DNA of 64,000 nt from Carnobacterium alterfunditum DSM 5972 (GTDB taxonomy: Bacteria > Bacillota > Bacilli > Lactobacillales > Carnobacteriaceae). The notes under the pieces are model-generated. The model saw only the letters and a program-made list of their open reading frames with translations, made no database searches and was not told the DNA's origin. Positions 38,209-46,147 of this stretch are shown piece by piece. Positions within the stretch are counted from its first letter, which is position 1; each line of letters begins with the position of its first letter. The translations under genes and the position numbers were made by a program. The stretch is from positions 2,082,190-2,146,189 of the forward strand of contig NZ_JQLG01000004.1 in the NCBI RefSeq assembly GCF_000744115.1, in the 5' to 3' direction.

Positions 38209-39708
38209 GGCTCTACGTCAAATGGTGTGGATGAGCTAAATTTAGTTGGAAATAACGTCTTGTTTAAGCAGCGTGAGAGAATCTTCTCGCGCTGCTTTTT
38301 TTTGCTTTAAAACTAATCAAAATACGACATCTAAAGTTCTGAAAATTCCGATAACCATAAGCAACCCGTTTGATGACTTTTATTTTATTGATTGACCCTT
38401 CTAAAGCACCGTTAGAATAGGGATACATAAAAGTATGTTTTATCCTAGGCAAGTGTTTACGCAGGGTTTTAAGGGCAGTCTGCATAAAAGGAGATAACTC
38501 TTTAGGAGAAGCCTTAAGTACAAGGTTTTTAAACCCTTTATAGTCATTTTTTTTAGAATAATAAAGAAGATTTTGATACAAATCATACGTCGCTTTAAGA
38601 GTCTCGTCGAGCGTAAGTAGGTAGTCGATGATTTCTGTATTCGGTAAAGGTTTTTTAAAGAGTCGTTGATAGCGGTAATCCTTAAAATTTAAGTCGTCTG
38701 AATCCTTTAACAGGAGTTGCCAGTACCTTTTAAATTTTCTGTAATTCTTTAAATCTTCTGAATTAGAGGTATGGAATTGTTTCATTGTTTGAACTCTGGT
38801 TTGATTCAACGAGCGTGATATCAACTGAACGATATGGAAACGGTCAATGATCACTTTAGCATTAGGAAAGAGATCTTTAACTAATGTAAAGTAGGCCGCG
38901 TTCATGTCTACGACAATCGTTTTTACGTTCATCCTCGTCTTATAGGGATAGCGAAGAAAGTGACGGCGTAAAGCTAGTAGCAGCCGAGTTGGCAAGATAT
39001 CGATTGGTTCATGTGTGTCTGCATTCGAATAAATAAAGCTCATTTTTCCTTCGACGTTTTTAACGGATTGAAATTCATCGAAAGAGAGGTGTTGCGGCAA
39101 GGATTTGAAGGTATTTTTAACAGACTGATTGAGTTGTTTCAAGACTCTGTCTACAGTGGTAGGAGAAACAAAATGCCGTTTAGACAGGTCTTTTATAGAA
39201 ATAGTGTCGGCTAATTCAACCGCGATAGACTGTTTGACCCGTTTAGCGATGAAGCAACCTTCTTCAATTTCAGGAGAACGTGCAACAAAGGTAACACCGC
39301 ATGCTCTACAAAGAAACCGCTGCTTCTTTAATCGAATAGACGTTGCATAATGAGTCGAACTGACCCATTTAACCCTAGAGGTTAAATACCCATTCTTTAC
39401 AATAGAGTAGGCGTGGTTCTTCATCCCACAACACTCACAGTGAGTGGGTTTGTACGTTAAAGTGGCATAGAAAACTTTTGATCTGAACCCTTTGATTCGT
39501 TTCTCCTCGCAAAATTTTTCATCAAAAAAGATATTTTTATCTTTTAAATCAAGTGCAGTTCGGATACAATTATTATGAGACATATGAATTTTCCTTTCTA
39601 GTGGGTTGTCGTGACTTTATTCTAACTGGAAAATTCATTTGTTTCTATTTTTTTATAAAAAAATAGGTGCGAATGAATTTCTTCATCCACACCAAAAATT
39701 ATACAGCC
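38209..39708 (-). mobile_element. ISL3-family insertion sequence with 8-bp target duplication
   Basis: The ends are exact. Inverted repeats begin GGCTCTACGTCAAATGGTGT at 38209 and, on the other strand, GGCTGTATAATTTTTGGTGT at 39708. The 8-bp host sequence TTTTTGAT occurs immediately outside on both sides (38201-38208 and 39709-39716). The element is 1500 bp and carries one intact transposase. Eight-bp duplications are characteristic of the ISL3 family. Confidence 0.96.
38264..39583 (-). CDS. ISL3-family transposase
   Basis: This 439-residue transposase has an N-terminal zinc-binding region (CECCGMKNH and CRACGVTF), a helix-turn-helix (KDLSKRHFVSPTTVDRVLKQ), and the DDE domain with VDMNAAYF, VIIDRFHIVQ and the C-terminal SNGALEGSINKIKVIKR. 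Length is normal and the gene is uninterrupted. It reads opposite to the host genes. Confidence 0.94.
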   Translation of the reverse strand: MSHNNCIRTALDLKDKNIFFDEKFCEEKRIKGFRSKVFYATLTYKPTHCECCGMKNHAYSIVKNGYLTSRVKWVSSTHYATSIRLKKQRFLCRACGVTFVARSPEIEEGCFIAKRVKQSIAVELADTISIKDLSKRHFVSPTTVDRVLKQLNQSVKNTFKSLPQHLSFDEFQSVKNVEGKMSFIYSNADTHEPIDILPTRLLLALRRHFLRYPYKTRMNVKTIVVDMNAAYFTLVKDLFPNAKVIIDRFHIVQLISRSLNQTRVQTMKQFHTSNSEDLKNYRKFKRYWQLLLKDSDDLNFKDYRYQRLFKKPLPNTEIIDYLLTLDETLKATYDLYQNLLYYSKKNDYKGFKNLVLKASPKELSPFMQTALKTLRKHLPRIKHTFMYPYSNGALEGSINKIKVIKRVAYGYRNFQNFRCRILISFKAKKSSARRFSHAA

Positions 39709-39784
39709 TTTTTGATCAGATCGTAAAAAAAGCAGCCAACAAGAGTAAATAGTTAGAAAATGTTTGTAAAAACAAGACAAACTA

Positions 39785-39813
39785 TTGACTATTTGGGTAA
39801 AAATGGGTACGCT
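39785..39813 (+). promoter_or_regulatory. Candidate promoter of ylxM-ffh
   Basis: -35 TTGACT (39785-39790), 17-bp spacer, -10 TACGCT (39808-39813), 60 bp upstream of ylxM and outside the ISL3 element, so it would survive the insertion. Confidence 0.45.
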
Positions 39814-39872
39814 ATTAAAGTATGTAAACGTGTTTTCCTTGACAGTTGTAAAGCGAAGAAAGAAGGGTTAAA

Positions 39873-40217
39873 TTGGAAATTGAAAAAACAAATCAAATGA
39901 ACGCCTTATTCGATTTCTATGGCTCCTTATTGACAGAGAAACAAAAAAGCTACATGCAATTGTACTATGCAGATGATTTTTCTTTAGGTGAAATTGCAGA
40001 AGAATTTGAAGTTAGTCGTCAAGCAATTTATGATAACATAAAGCGAACTGAAAATAGTTTAATAGAATATGAACGGAAATTGCATTTATTAGAAGATTTC
40101 AACGCAACAAAGGCAGTTGTAGAAGATATGTCGAGTTACATTAAAAGTCATTATCCAAAAGATGAGTCATTAGAACAGTTTATCCAGTTATTAAAAAGAG
40201 ATAGAGATGAGAAATAA
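39873..40217 (+). CDS. ylxM: YlxM family DNA-binding protein (SRP-associated)
   Basis: This 114-residue helical protein has a sigma-70 region 4-like helix-turn-helix ([20 protein letters not shown]). In streptococci YlxM binds the SRP and raises its GTPase activity. The start is TTG behind GAAAGAAGGG. It is followed by ffh after 17 bp, the conserved pair. Confidence 0.92.
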   Translation: MEIEKTNQMNALFDFYGSLLTEKQKSYMQLYYADDFSLGEIAEEFEVSRQAIYDNIKRTENSLIEYERKLHLLEDFNATKAVVEDMSSYIKSHYPKDESLEQFIQLLKRDRDEK

Positions 40218-40234
40218 AGGAATGGTGAAGTAAA

Positions 40235-41662
40235 ATGGCATTTGAAGGTTTAACGGAGCGTCTCCAAAATGCGATGACGAAAATGCGTCGTAAAGGGAAA
40301 GTAACAGAAGCTGATGTAAAAGAAATGATGAGAGAAGTGCGACTAGCTTTACTAGAAGCAGACGTTAACTTCAAAGTTGTTAAAGACTTTTTGAAAACGG
40401 TTAGTGCACGTGCAGTTGGTGCAGAAGTATTAGATAGCCTTTCTCCTGGACAGCAAATCATTAAAATTGTTAGTGAAGAATTAACTGATTTAATGGGTGG
40501 GGAACAAGCGACGATCCAAACAGCGGCAAAAGCACCAACCGTTGTCATGATGGTTGGGCTTCAAGGAGCAGGTAAAACGACTACAGCTGGTAAATTAGCT
40601 AGCTACTTACGTAAAAATCAAAACAAACGTTCTTTATTGATAGCAGCAGATATCTATCGTCCAGCGGCTATCCAACAATTGGAAACGATTGGTAAACAGT
40701 TAGATATACCGGTTTTCTCTATGGGAGATCAAGTAAGTCCTGTTGAAATTGCAAGACAAGGGATCGAAAAAGCCAAAGCAGAACATTTAGATTTTGTGCT
40801 GATCGATACTGCTGGACGTTTACAAATTGATGAAACATTGATGCAAGAATTAAGTGATATTAAAGAAACAACACAGCCAACAGAAATCTTTTTAGTTGTA
40901 GATGCTATGACTGGACAAGAAGCTGCAAATGTTGCCTCTTCTTTTAACGAACAATTAGATATCTCGGGTGTTATCTTAACGAAATTAGATGGCGATACTC
41001 GTGGTGGGGCTGCACTTTCTATTCGTGCAGTTACTGGTAAACCAATCAAATTTACAGGATCTGGGGAAAAATTAGATGCTTTAGAACCATTCTATCCAGA
41101 CCGTATGGCTAACCGTATTTTAGGTATGGGAGATATGTTGACTCTGATTGAAAAGGCTCAAGAAGACTTTGATGAAAAAAAATCAGAAGAAATGATGACA
41201 AAATTACGGGAAAATACTTTTGACTTCAATGATTTTATTGAACAAATGGATCAAGTCAGCAATATGGGACCGATGGAAGATATTTTAAAAATGATTCCAG
41301 GCATGAGCAATGTTCCTGGGTTGGATAAACTTCAAATCGATCCAAAAGATACTGCCCGTATGAAAGCTATTGTCTTATCTATGACACCTAAAGAGAGAGA
41401 AAATCCAGATCTTTTATCTCAAAGCAGACGCCGCAGAATTGCTCGAGGATCTGCTCGTCCAATAGCTGAAGTCAATCGATTGATCAAACAATTCAATGAA
41501 TCTAAAAAAATGATGGGCCAAATGTCTAAAGGAAATATGAATGGCATGGAAAATCTATTTGGACAAGGTGCAAAAGGCAAACTTGGGAAAATAGCAATGA
41601 ATTCTATGGTCCGTAAAAACAAGAAAAAAATGAAGAAAAAAAATAAAAAAAGTCGTAAATAA
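40235..41662 (+). CDS. ffh: Signal recognition particle protein Ffh
   Basis: This 475-residue GTPase binds signal sequences of nascent membrane proteins. It has an N-terminal four-helix domain, the P-loop GLQGAGKTTTAGK (near residue 108), DTAGRLQIDE and TKLDGDTRGG, and a methionine-rich M domain that ends in a Lys-rich tail. The ATG follows AAAGGAATGGTGA. It works with FtsY (36044-37042) and the SRP RNA, which is not in this window. Confidence 0.98.
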   Translation: MAFEGLTERLQNAMTKMRRKGKVTEADVKEMMREVRLALLEADVNFKVVKDFLKTVSARAVGAEVLDSLSPGQQIIKIVSEELTDLMGGEQATIQTAAKAPTVVMMVGLQGAGKTTTAGKLASYLRKNQNKRSLLIAADIYRPAAIQQLETIGKQLDIPVFSMGDQVSPVEIARQGIEKAKAEHLDFVLIDTAGRLQIDETLMQELSDIKETTQPTEIFLVVDAMTGQEAANVASSFNEQLDISGVILTKLDGDTRGGAALSIRAVTGKPIKFTGSGEKLDALEPFYPDRMANRILGMGDMLTLIEKAQEDFDEKKSEEMMTKLRENTFDFNDFIEQMDQVSNMGPMEDILKMIPGMSNVPGLDKLQIDPKDTARMKAIVLSMTPKERENPDLLSQSRRRRIARGSARPIAEVNRLIKQFNESKKMMGQMSKGNMNGMENLFGQGAKGKLGKIAMNSMVRKNKKKMKKKNKKSRK

Positions 41663-41722
41663 TATTTCAAAATAGTAAACTGGTGATTTATAAAAAAAAA
41701 ACATGCTGTAAAGAAAAAACAC

Positions 41723-41751
41723 TTTACAAGCTATAAATAAACTGGTAAACT
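41723..41751 (+). promoter_or_regulatory. Promoter of rpsP
   Basis: -35 TTTACA (41723-41728), 17-bp spacer, -10 TAAACT (41746-41751). The -35 lies in the right arm of a small hairpin (TGTAAAG/CTTTACA, 41707-41728), so folding of ffh-derived RNA here might influence read-through. Confidence 0.65.
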
Positions 41752-41787
41752 AATTGTTGTGAGATAGTTAATGGAGGTGTAAGAAAT

Positions 41788-42060
41788 ATGGCAGTAAAAA
41801 TTCGTTTAAAACGCATGGGATCTAAAAGAAATCCATTTTACCGTATCGTAGTTGCAGATTCACGTTCTCCACGTGATGGACGTTTCATCGAAACTGTAGG
41901 AACATACAATCCAGTTGTTAATCCAGCAGAAGTAAAAGTGGACGAAGAATCAGTATTAAAATGGTTAGCTAATGGTGCTCAACCTTCTGATACAATTCGT
42001 AACATCCTTTCAAAAGAAGGCATTATGAAAAAATTCCATGAATCAAAAAACAGTAAATAA
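41788..42060 (+). CDS. rpsP: 30S ribosomal protein S16
   Basis: This 90-residue protein starts [20 protein letters not shown], the diagnostic S16 N-terminus, followed by [19 protein letters not shown]. The ATG follows TGGAGGTGTAAGAAAT. It opens the S16-KhpA block that, with rimM, trmD and rplS, forms a conserved ribosome-maturation group. Confidence 0.98.
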   Translation: MAVKIRLKRMGSKRNPFYRIVVADSRSPRDGRFIETVGTYNPVVNPAEVKVDEESVLKWLANGAQPSDTIRNILSKEGIMKKFHESKNSK

Positions 42061-42073
42061 AAGGATGTTTTCT

Positions 42074-42316
42074 ATGGCTGACATAAAAGAATTAATTCTT
42101 ACAGTTGTGAGTCCTCTTGTAAGTCATCCTGATGAGTTGATGATTGATTTAGTAGAAACTGAAGAGTTTTTAGAATATCAATTATCAGTTCATCCTGATG
42201 ATGTAGGGCGAGTAATTGGAAAAAAAGGTCGCGTAGCTAAAGCTATCCGTACAATTGTTTACAGTGTGAGAGTTCTTGGACTTAAGCGTGTAAGATTAAC
42301 AATTGTAAATAGCTAA
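42074..42316 (+). CDS. khpA: KH-domain RNA-binding protein KhpA (YlqC)
   Basis: This 80-residue single KH domain has the RNA-contact loop VIGKKGRVAKAIRT. In streptococci and other Firmicutes KhpA pairs with KhpB to bind many RNAs and influence cell elongation and division. The ATG at 42074 follows AAAGGATG. An in-frame ATG at 42038 lies inside rpsP and is rejected. The gene begins 13 bp after rpsP. Confidence 0.93.
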   Translation: MADIKELILTVVSPLVSHPDELMIDLVETEEFLEYQLSVHPDDVGRVIGKKGRVAKAIRTIVYSVRVLGLKRVRLTIVNS

Positions 42317-42326
42317 ATTCTGAAAA

Positions 42327-42364
42327 AGAAATCATTTCTTCAATAAGAGATGGTTTCTTTTTTT
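42327..42364 (+). terminator. Terminator after khpA
   Basis: GAAATCATTTCTT pairs with AGAGATGGTTTC (with G-T wobbles) around a short loop and runs into about seven T residues. Confidence 0.78.
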
Positions 42365-42606
42365 ATTAAAAATTTTATCAAAAATGCTAATTGAATAGAG
42401 CAAGTCTATAATTTCCAGTTCTAAGCAATCAATTCGATCAATTGCTTGGAACTTTTGGAAGAATAAAGGACACTAAACTTTGAACGGTACTATGACTCTA
42501 TATAAAAACAATCGTTCTATTAAAAATCTCTTTTGAAACACCAATACTATTTGTTAAATAACCAATAGAGTTAAAAAGAAAAACTAATTGTAAATGAGGG
42601 AACGAA
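42365..42606 (+). other. Leader region upstream of rimM with stem-loop
   Basis: There is no ORF. A long imperfect hairpin (42413-42460; TTCCA-GTTC-T-AAGCAAT pairing with ATTGCTT-G-GAAC-TTTTGGAA) lacks a T-tract. A second part (42497-42571) resembles the intergenic DNA at 47183-47270. This unit separates khpA from rimM and probably holds the rimM promoter, although no strong -35/-10 pair stands out. Confidence 0.5.
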
Positions 42607-43122
42607 ATGATGAAAATGTACAATGTAGGAAAAATTGTTAACACACAAGGAATAAAAGGTGAGGTCCGTGTTATTTCAAAAACAGATTTTCCAGAAGAAC
42701 GGTATAAAAAAGGGTCGACATTATCTTTATTTAAAGACGGAAAAAAAGTAACTGAATTAACGGTTGCAAGTCACCGCAAACAGAAGAACTTTGATATTAT
42801 TTCTTTTGAAAACCATCCTAACATCAATGATGTAGAAAAATACCGTGATTGCATGTTGAAAGTTAGTGAAGAGCGATTAACTGATTTACCTAAAAATGAA
42901 TTTTATTTACACCAAATTATTGGGCTGACCGTCCAAGATGAAGAGAAAAATGTAATCGGAAAAATCAGCGAAGTAATGTCACCAGGTGCTAATGATGTAT
43001 GGGTAATTGAGCGACCTAAAAAGAAGGATTTGCTGATTCCATACATTGAAGATATAGTATTAGAGGTAGATTTAGAAGAGCAGCTAGTCACTATTCATGT
43101 GATGGAAGGGCTAGATGATTAA
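42607..43122 (+). CDS. rimM: Ribosome maturation factor RimM
   Basis: This 171-residue protein helps assemble the 30S head and binds S19. The N-terminal beta-barrel carries [16 protein letters not shown], and the C-terminal PRC-barrel has [11 protein letters not shown] and [13 protein letters not shown]. The ATG follows GAGGGAACGAA; a second in-frame ATG directly follows. The stop overlaps the start of trmD by 1 bp. Confidence 0.97.
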   Translation: MMKMYNVGKIVNTQGIKGEVRVISKTDFPEERYKKGSTLSLFKDGKKVTELTVASHRKQKNFDIISFENHPNINDVEKYRDCMLKVSEERLTDLPKNEFYLHQIIGLTVQDEEKNVIGKISEVMSPGANDVWVIERPKKKDLLIPYIEDIVLEVDLEEQLVTIHVMEGLDD

Positions 43123-43856
43123 TGAAAATTGATGTTTTGACCTTATTCCCAAGAATGTTCCAAGGGCCATTGACCGAGTCCATTATTGGAAAAGCTATTG
43201 AAAAAGATTTACTTCAAGTGAATGTGATGAATTTTAGAGACTACACAGATAATAAACACCAAAATGTAGATGATTATCCGTATGGCGGCGGTGCAGGAAT
43301 GTTGTTAAAAGCACAGCCTATTTTTGCTGCACTAGATGCCGTAAAAGAAAAAAATCCAGATACAAAAAAACGTGTAATTTTATTGGATCCGGCAGGTATT
43401 CCGTTTACTCAATCCGTAGCAGAAGAATTAGCAGATGAAGAGCACTTAGTGTTTATTTGCGGCCATTATGAAGGCTATGACGAACGTATTCGGACTCTGG
43501 TAACAGATGAAATTTCTTTAGGTGATTATGTTTTAACCGGTGGAGAATTAGGCGCTATGGTGATAATCGATGCAACTGTTCGTTTACTACCTGAAGTTTT
43601 AGGGAATGATCAATCGGCTAAAACAGATTCTCATTCTACGGGTCTTTTAGAACAGCCACAATACACCAGGCCTGCTGAGTTTCGTGGGATGAAAGTTCCG
43701 GATGTACTAATTAGCGGCAATCATAAAAAAATAAAAGAGTGGCAAGATAAAGAATCAATCAGACGTACAATTGAGAGACGTCCTGATATGCTTGAGACAG
43801 TAAAGTTATCAGAAGAACAGCAAAGATATTTAAAAGAAATAAAACAAGAGAATTGA
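43122..43856 (+). CDS. trmD: tRNA (guanine-37-N1)-methyltransferase
   Basis: This SAM-dependent SPOUT enzyme modifies G37 next to the anticodon and prevents +1 frameshifting. The 244-residue protein begins [13 protein letters not shown] and carries the trefoil-knot motifs [20 protein letters not shown] and [14 protein letters not shown], with the PQYTRP loop. It is translationally coupled to rimM through a TAATG overlap. Confidence 0.98.
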   Translation: MKIDVLTLFPRMFQGPLTESIIGKAIEKDLLQVNVMNFRDYTDNKHQNVDDYPYGGGAGMLLKAQPIFAALDAVKEKNPDTKKRVILLDPAGIPFTQSVAEELADEEHLVFICGHYEGYDERIRTLVTDEISLGDYVLTGGELGAMVIIDATVRLLPEVLGNDQSAKTDSHSTGLLEQPQYTRPAEFRGMKVPDVLISGNHKKIKEWQDKESIRRTIERRPDMLETVKLSEEQQRYLKEIKQEN

Positions 43857-43925
43857 GCTTTTGATAAGACATTCTAAAAGAACAAAGATAAAGTGATTTT
43901 AAAATTATAAAATAAGGGAATTTAC

Positions 43926-43954
43926 TTTACACCTATTAGAACATATGGTAATAT
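43926..43954 (+). promoter_or_regulatory. Promoter of rplS
   Basis: -35 TTTACA (43926-43931), 17-bp spacer, -10 TAATAT (43949-43954). It starts a structured leader of about 85 nt. Confidence 0.65.
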
Positions 43955-43959
43955 TATTT

Positions 43960-44035
43960 GGTGAGCGGGTAGAACCTGCCATTAAACGATGTTCCGCTGT
44001 GTCCATATTGCGATGCATGAATGTTTGTTGGAAGG
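43960..44035 (+). promoter_or_regulatory. Probable L19 autoregulatory leader
   Basis: The 5' untranslated region contains nested pairings: AGCGG with CCGCT enclosing a GGTAG/CTGCC stem. Low-GC Gram-positive bacteria have an L19 leader structure in this position, thought to let L19 repress its own mRNA. I match it by position and pairing only, without a covariance model. Confidence 0.5.
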
Positions 44036-44045
44036 AGAAAATACT

Positions 44046-44393
44046 ATGAGTAAATTAATCGAAGCAATTACTAACGGCCAATTACGTGAAGACATTCCAG
44101 CTTTCCGTCCAGGAGATACTGTACGTGTTCATGCTAAAATCGTCGAAGGTACTAGAGAACGTATCCAATTATTTGAAGGTGTTGTAATCAAACGCCGTGG
44201 TGCTGGAATCAGCCAATCTTATACAGTTCGTAAAATTTCTAATGGAATTGGCGTTGAACGTACATTCCCATTACATTCACCACGTGTTGCTCAAATTGAA
44301 GTTGTTCGCTTTGGTAAAGTACGTCGTGCTAAATTGTACTACTTACGTGAATTACACGGAAAAGCAGCTCGTATCAAAGAAATTCGTCGTTAA
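44046..44393 (+). CDS. rplS: 50S ribosomal protein L19
   Basis: This 115-residue protein has the typical [30 protein letters not shown] and [15 protein letters not shown] segments. The ATG at 44046 follows GGAAGGAGAAAATACT. An in-frame start at 43989 lies in the structured leader and is rejected. A perfect terminator hairpin follows. Confidence 0.98.
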   Translation: MSKLIEAITNGQLREDIPAFRPGDTVRVHAKIVEGTRERIQLFEGVVIKRRGAGISQSYTVRKISNGIGVERTFPLHSPRVAQIEVVRFGKVRRAKLYYLRELHGKAARIKEIRR

Positions 44394-44405
44394 GATGTTT
44401 TTTTT

Positions 44406-44438
44406 AAGTTCTAACCTAATTAGGTTAGAACTTTTTTT
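44406..44438 (+). terminator. Terminator after rplS
   Basis: A perfect palindrome of 14-bp arms (AAGTTCTAACCTAA/TTAGGTTAGAACTT) followed by a T-tract. Confidence 0.92.
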
Positions 44439-44454
44439 GTTTTCTAAAATACAC

Positions 44455-44483
44455 TGTTAATTATAAACAGAGTACGTTATAAT
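44455..44483 (+). promoter_or_regulatory. Promoter of the YbjN-like gene
   Basis: -35 TGTTAA (44455-44460), 17-bp spacer, consensus -10 TATAAT (44478-44483). Transcription would begin near 44490, which argues against the TTG and ATG codons at 44483 and 44489 as starts. Confidence 0.6.
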
Positions 44484-44530
44484 TGAAAATGAAAAAGCGA
44501 TTAGAATTTAAAAAAGTGGGGTATTGTAGA

Positions 44531-44962
44531 GTGAATAAAGCATTAGTAAACTTTGAAGCCATATTAAAAGCAAAAAATGTTCCTTTAGCTAAGAAAGAAA
44601 TAAAAAACGGACAAATTCTGTATAATGGTAAATTTAAACTGAATGATAGTCAATCTTTACCATTTGGGATTGTTTTTGACAATAAAGAAGAAGGTATTAT
44701 TGATTTTCAAATTGTCTACCATAAACTAGCTTATGTAACAAATTTTGATGCAAAACATCAAGTTTTAGACGTTTTAAATGAATTAAATGAAATGAAAACA
44801 GGATATTACCGTGTTTGTCTTGCAGGAGACGGAGAAATTTATATGAGACTTCTTTCTCGTACAACAGAAGATGTGAGAGCAGCTTATGAAATGATGATCG
44901 TTGGCTCAACGATTGCTAAAAGTATTCTTCCAAAAATTGAAGAAGCTGTGGCCAAAAAATAA
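44531..44962 (+). CDS. Hypothetical protein, possibly YbjN-like
   Basis: This soluble protein of 143 residues has no membrane segment. The pattern of a short N-terminal helix (ALVNFEAILKAKNV), a four-strand sheet (LPFGIVFDNKEEGIIDFQIV) and a C-terminal helix (AAYEMMIVGSTIAKSILPKI) recalls the YbjN/type III chaperone-like fold, whose function is unknown. The GTG at 44531 is chosen because the promoter -10 overlaps the earlier TTG. The ribosome site (AGTGGGGT) is modest. The gene stands alone between two terminators or promoters, so neighbours do not suggest a role. Confidence 0.65.
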   Translation: MNKALVNFEAILKAKNVPLAKKEIKNGQILYNGKFKLNDSQSLPFGIVFDNKEEGIIDFQIVYHKLAYVTNFDAKHQVLDVLNELNEMKTGYYRVCLAGDGEIYMRLLSRTTEDVRAAYEMMIVGSTIAKSILPKIEEAVAKK

Positions 44963-45008
44963 AATTTGAATTCAGGCAGATAGATATCCAAAAGAAAGCA
45001 GGGGTTTT

Positions 45009-45431
45009 ATGAAAGATCAAAAGCCTTTATTTCATGCTGAAATGGTTAATGAAACGGGTGTAAAGGGTCAAGCATTTGTAAAAAATGGTGGGCTAAAAGT
45101 TAAACTTTCTAGTCCGTTAAATGACGATGAAGGCACAAATCCTGAAGAATTGATTGGATTGTCTTTGAGTACTTGTTTAAATGCCACGATTCAATCTTTA
45201 TTAAAAGCAAGAGGAAAAGAAAATACAAGCCGCGTTGAAGCTCATGTCGATTTTATGCGTGAACCAAATGGAATTGGCTACTTCTTTAACGTAAAAGCTT
45301 TTGCAAAAATTGACGGGTTGTCTTTTGAAGAAAATGAAAAAATCGTGAAAGAAGCTGAGAATCGTTGTCCTGTATCTAAATTATTAGCAGGAAGTGAGAC
45401 AGTGTCAGTAAAAGCTGTTAGAGAGTTTTAA
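45009..45431 (+). CDS. OsmC/Ohr family peroxiredoxin-like protein
   Basis: This 140-residue protein of the OsmC family reduces organic hydroperoxides. The two reactive cysteines are visible in LSLSTCLNATIQSLL and in NRCPVSKLL, spaced as in the family. The ATG follows AAAGCAGGGGTTTT. It could be OsmC, Ohr or the YhfA-type subgroup, and the sequence alone does not decide. A bidirectional terminator separates it from yajQ. Confidence 0.88.
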   Translation: MKDQKPLFHAEMVNETGVKGQAFVKNGGLKVKLSSPLNDDEGTNPEELIGLSLSTCLNATIQSLLKARGKENTSRVEAHVDFMREPNGIGYFFNVKAFAKIDGLSFEENEKIVKEAENRCPVSKLLAGSETVSVKAVREF

Positions 45432-45441
45432 TCTAAAAGAC

Positions 45442-45478
45442 AAAAAGACCTTCAAAATTATTTTTGAAGGTCTTTTTA
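45442..45478. terminator. Bidirectional terminator between osmC-type gene and yajQ
   Basis: AAAAAGACCTTCAAAA pairs with TTTTTGAAGGTCTTTTT, with A- and T-tracts on opposite sides, serving two convergent genes. Confidence 0.9.
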
Positions 45479-45489
45479 CTGCAAATAAA

Positions 45490-45981
45490 TTACCTATAAT
45501 TTGTAAACTGAAGATCTATTGGTAAATTAGCATCTCGCAATAAAGCAATGACTTGTTGCAAATCATCACGGTTTTTACCAATCACTCGTATTTGATCGTC
45601 TTGTATTTGTGTTTTAACTTTGATACCCGATTTTTTAATGAGTTGAGTAATCGTTTTTGCGTGTTCTTTGTCGATCCCACTAATCAAGTCAGCGAATTGA
45701 CGCACATTTCCGCCAAAAGCTTTTTCGGTTGAAGAATAGTGCAGGTTTCTGGTGGGAACGCCTCTTTTGACCAATTTATTAGACAAAACGTCTTTTACTT
45801 GCTCTAATTTAAAATCATCATCTGAAACTAAAATTAATTTTTCTTTTTCTAATTTGATCTCGCTGAGGGATCCTTTAAAATCAAAACGATTAGCAATTTC
45901 TTTTGTTGCTAACTGTATAGAATTTTTTATCTCTTCCATATTCATTTCTGAAACGATATCAAAACTTGCTTCTTTTGCCAT
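45490..45981 (-). CDS. yajQ: YajQ family nucleotide-binding protein
   Basis: This 163-residue protein of the UPF0234 family starts [17 protein letters not shown] and contains RFDFKGS and [17 protein letters not shown]. Members bind nucleotides, and in Xanthomonas the homologue binds cyclic di-GMP. The role in Firmicutes is not known. The ATG at 45981 follows GAAGGAGGAAACAATT. The minus strand carries an extended -10 (TGGTACAAT, 46022-46014) as its likely promoter. Confidence 0.94.
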   Translation of the reverse strand: MAKEASFDIVSEMNMEEIKNSIQLATKEIANRFDFKGSLSEIKLEKEKLILVSDDDFKLEQVKDVLSNKLVKRGVPTRNLHYSSTEKAFGGNVRQFADLISGIDKEHAKTITQLIKKSGIKVKTQIQDDQIRVIGKNRDDLQQVIALLRDANLPIDLQFTNYR

Positions 45982-46147
45982 AATTGTTTCCTCCTTCTAA
46001 ATAGTGCTCTTAAATTGTACCACAAAGGCGTGTGCAGGAGAAGGAAACGGATACAAATGAGAGGGTAATGAAGAAAAGTGAGTTTTTCTTTATTTATAAG
46101 GGAAAACTTGTTATCCTTGTTTGATTAAGTTAGTAGGGAGTTGTAAA

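Noticed and set aside
42365-42606. T-box or other known riboswitch in the rimM leader
   Set aside because: No T-box sequence (TGG-containing AGGGTGGNACCGCG-like block) or ligand-binding core is visible, and the following genes do not fit a known riboswitch class.
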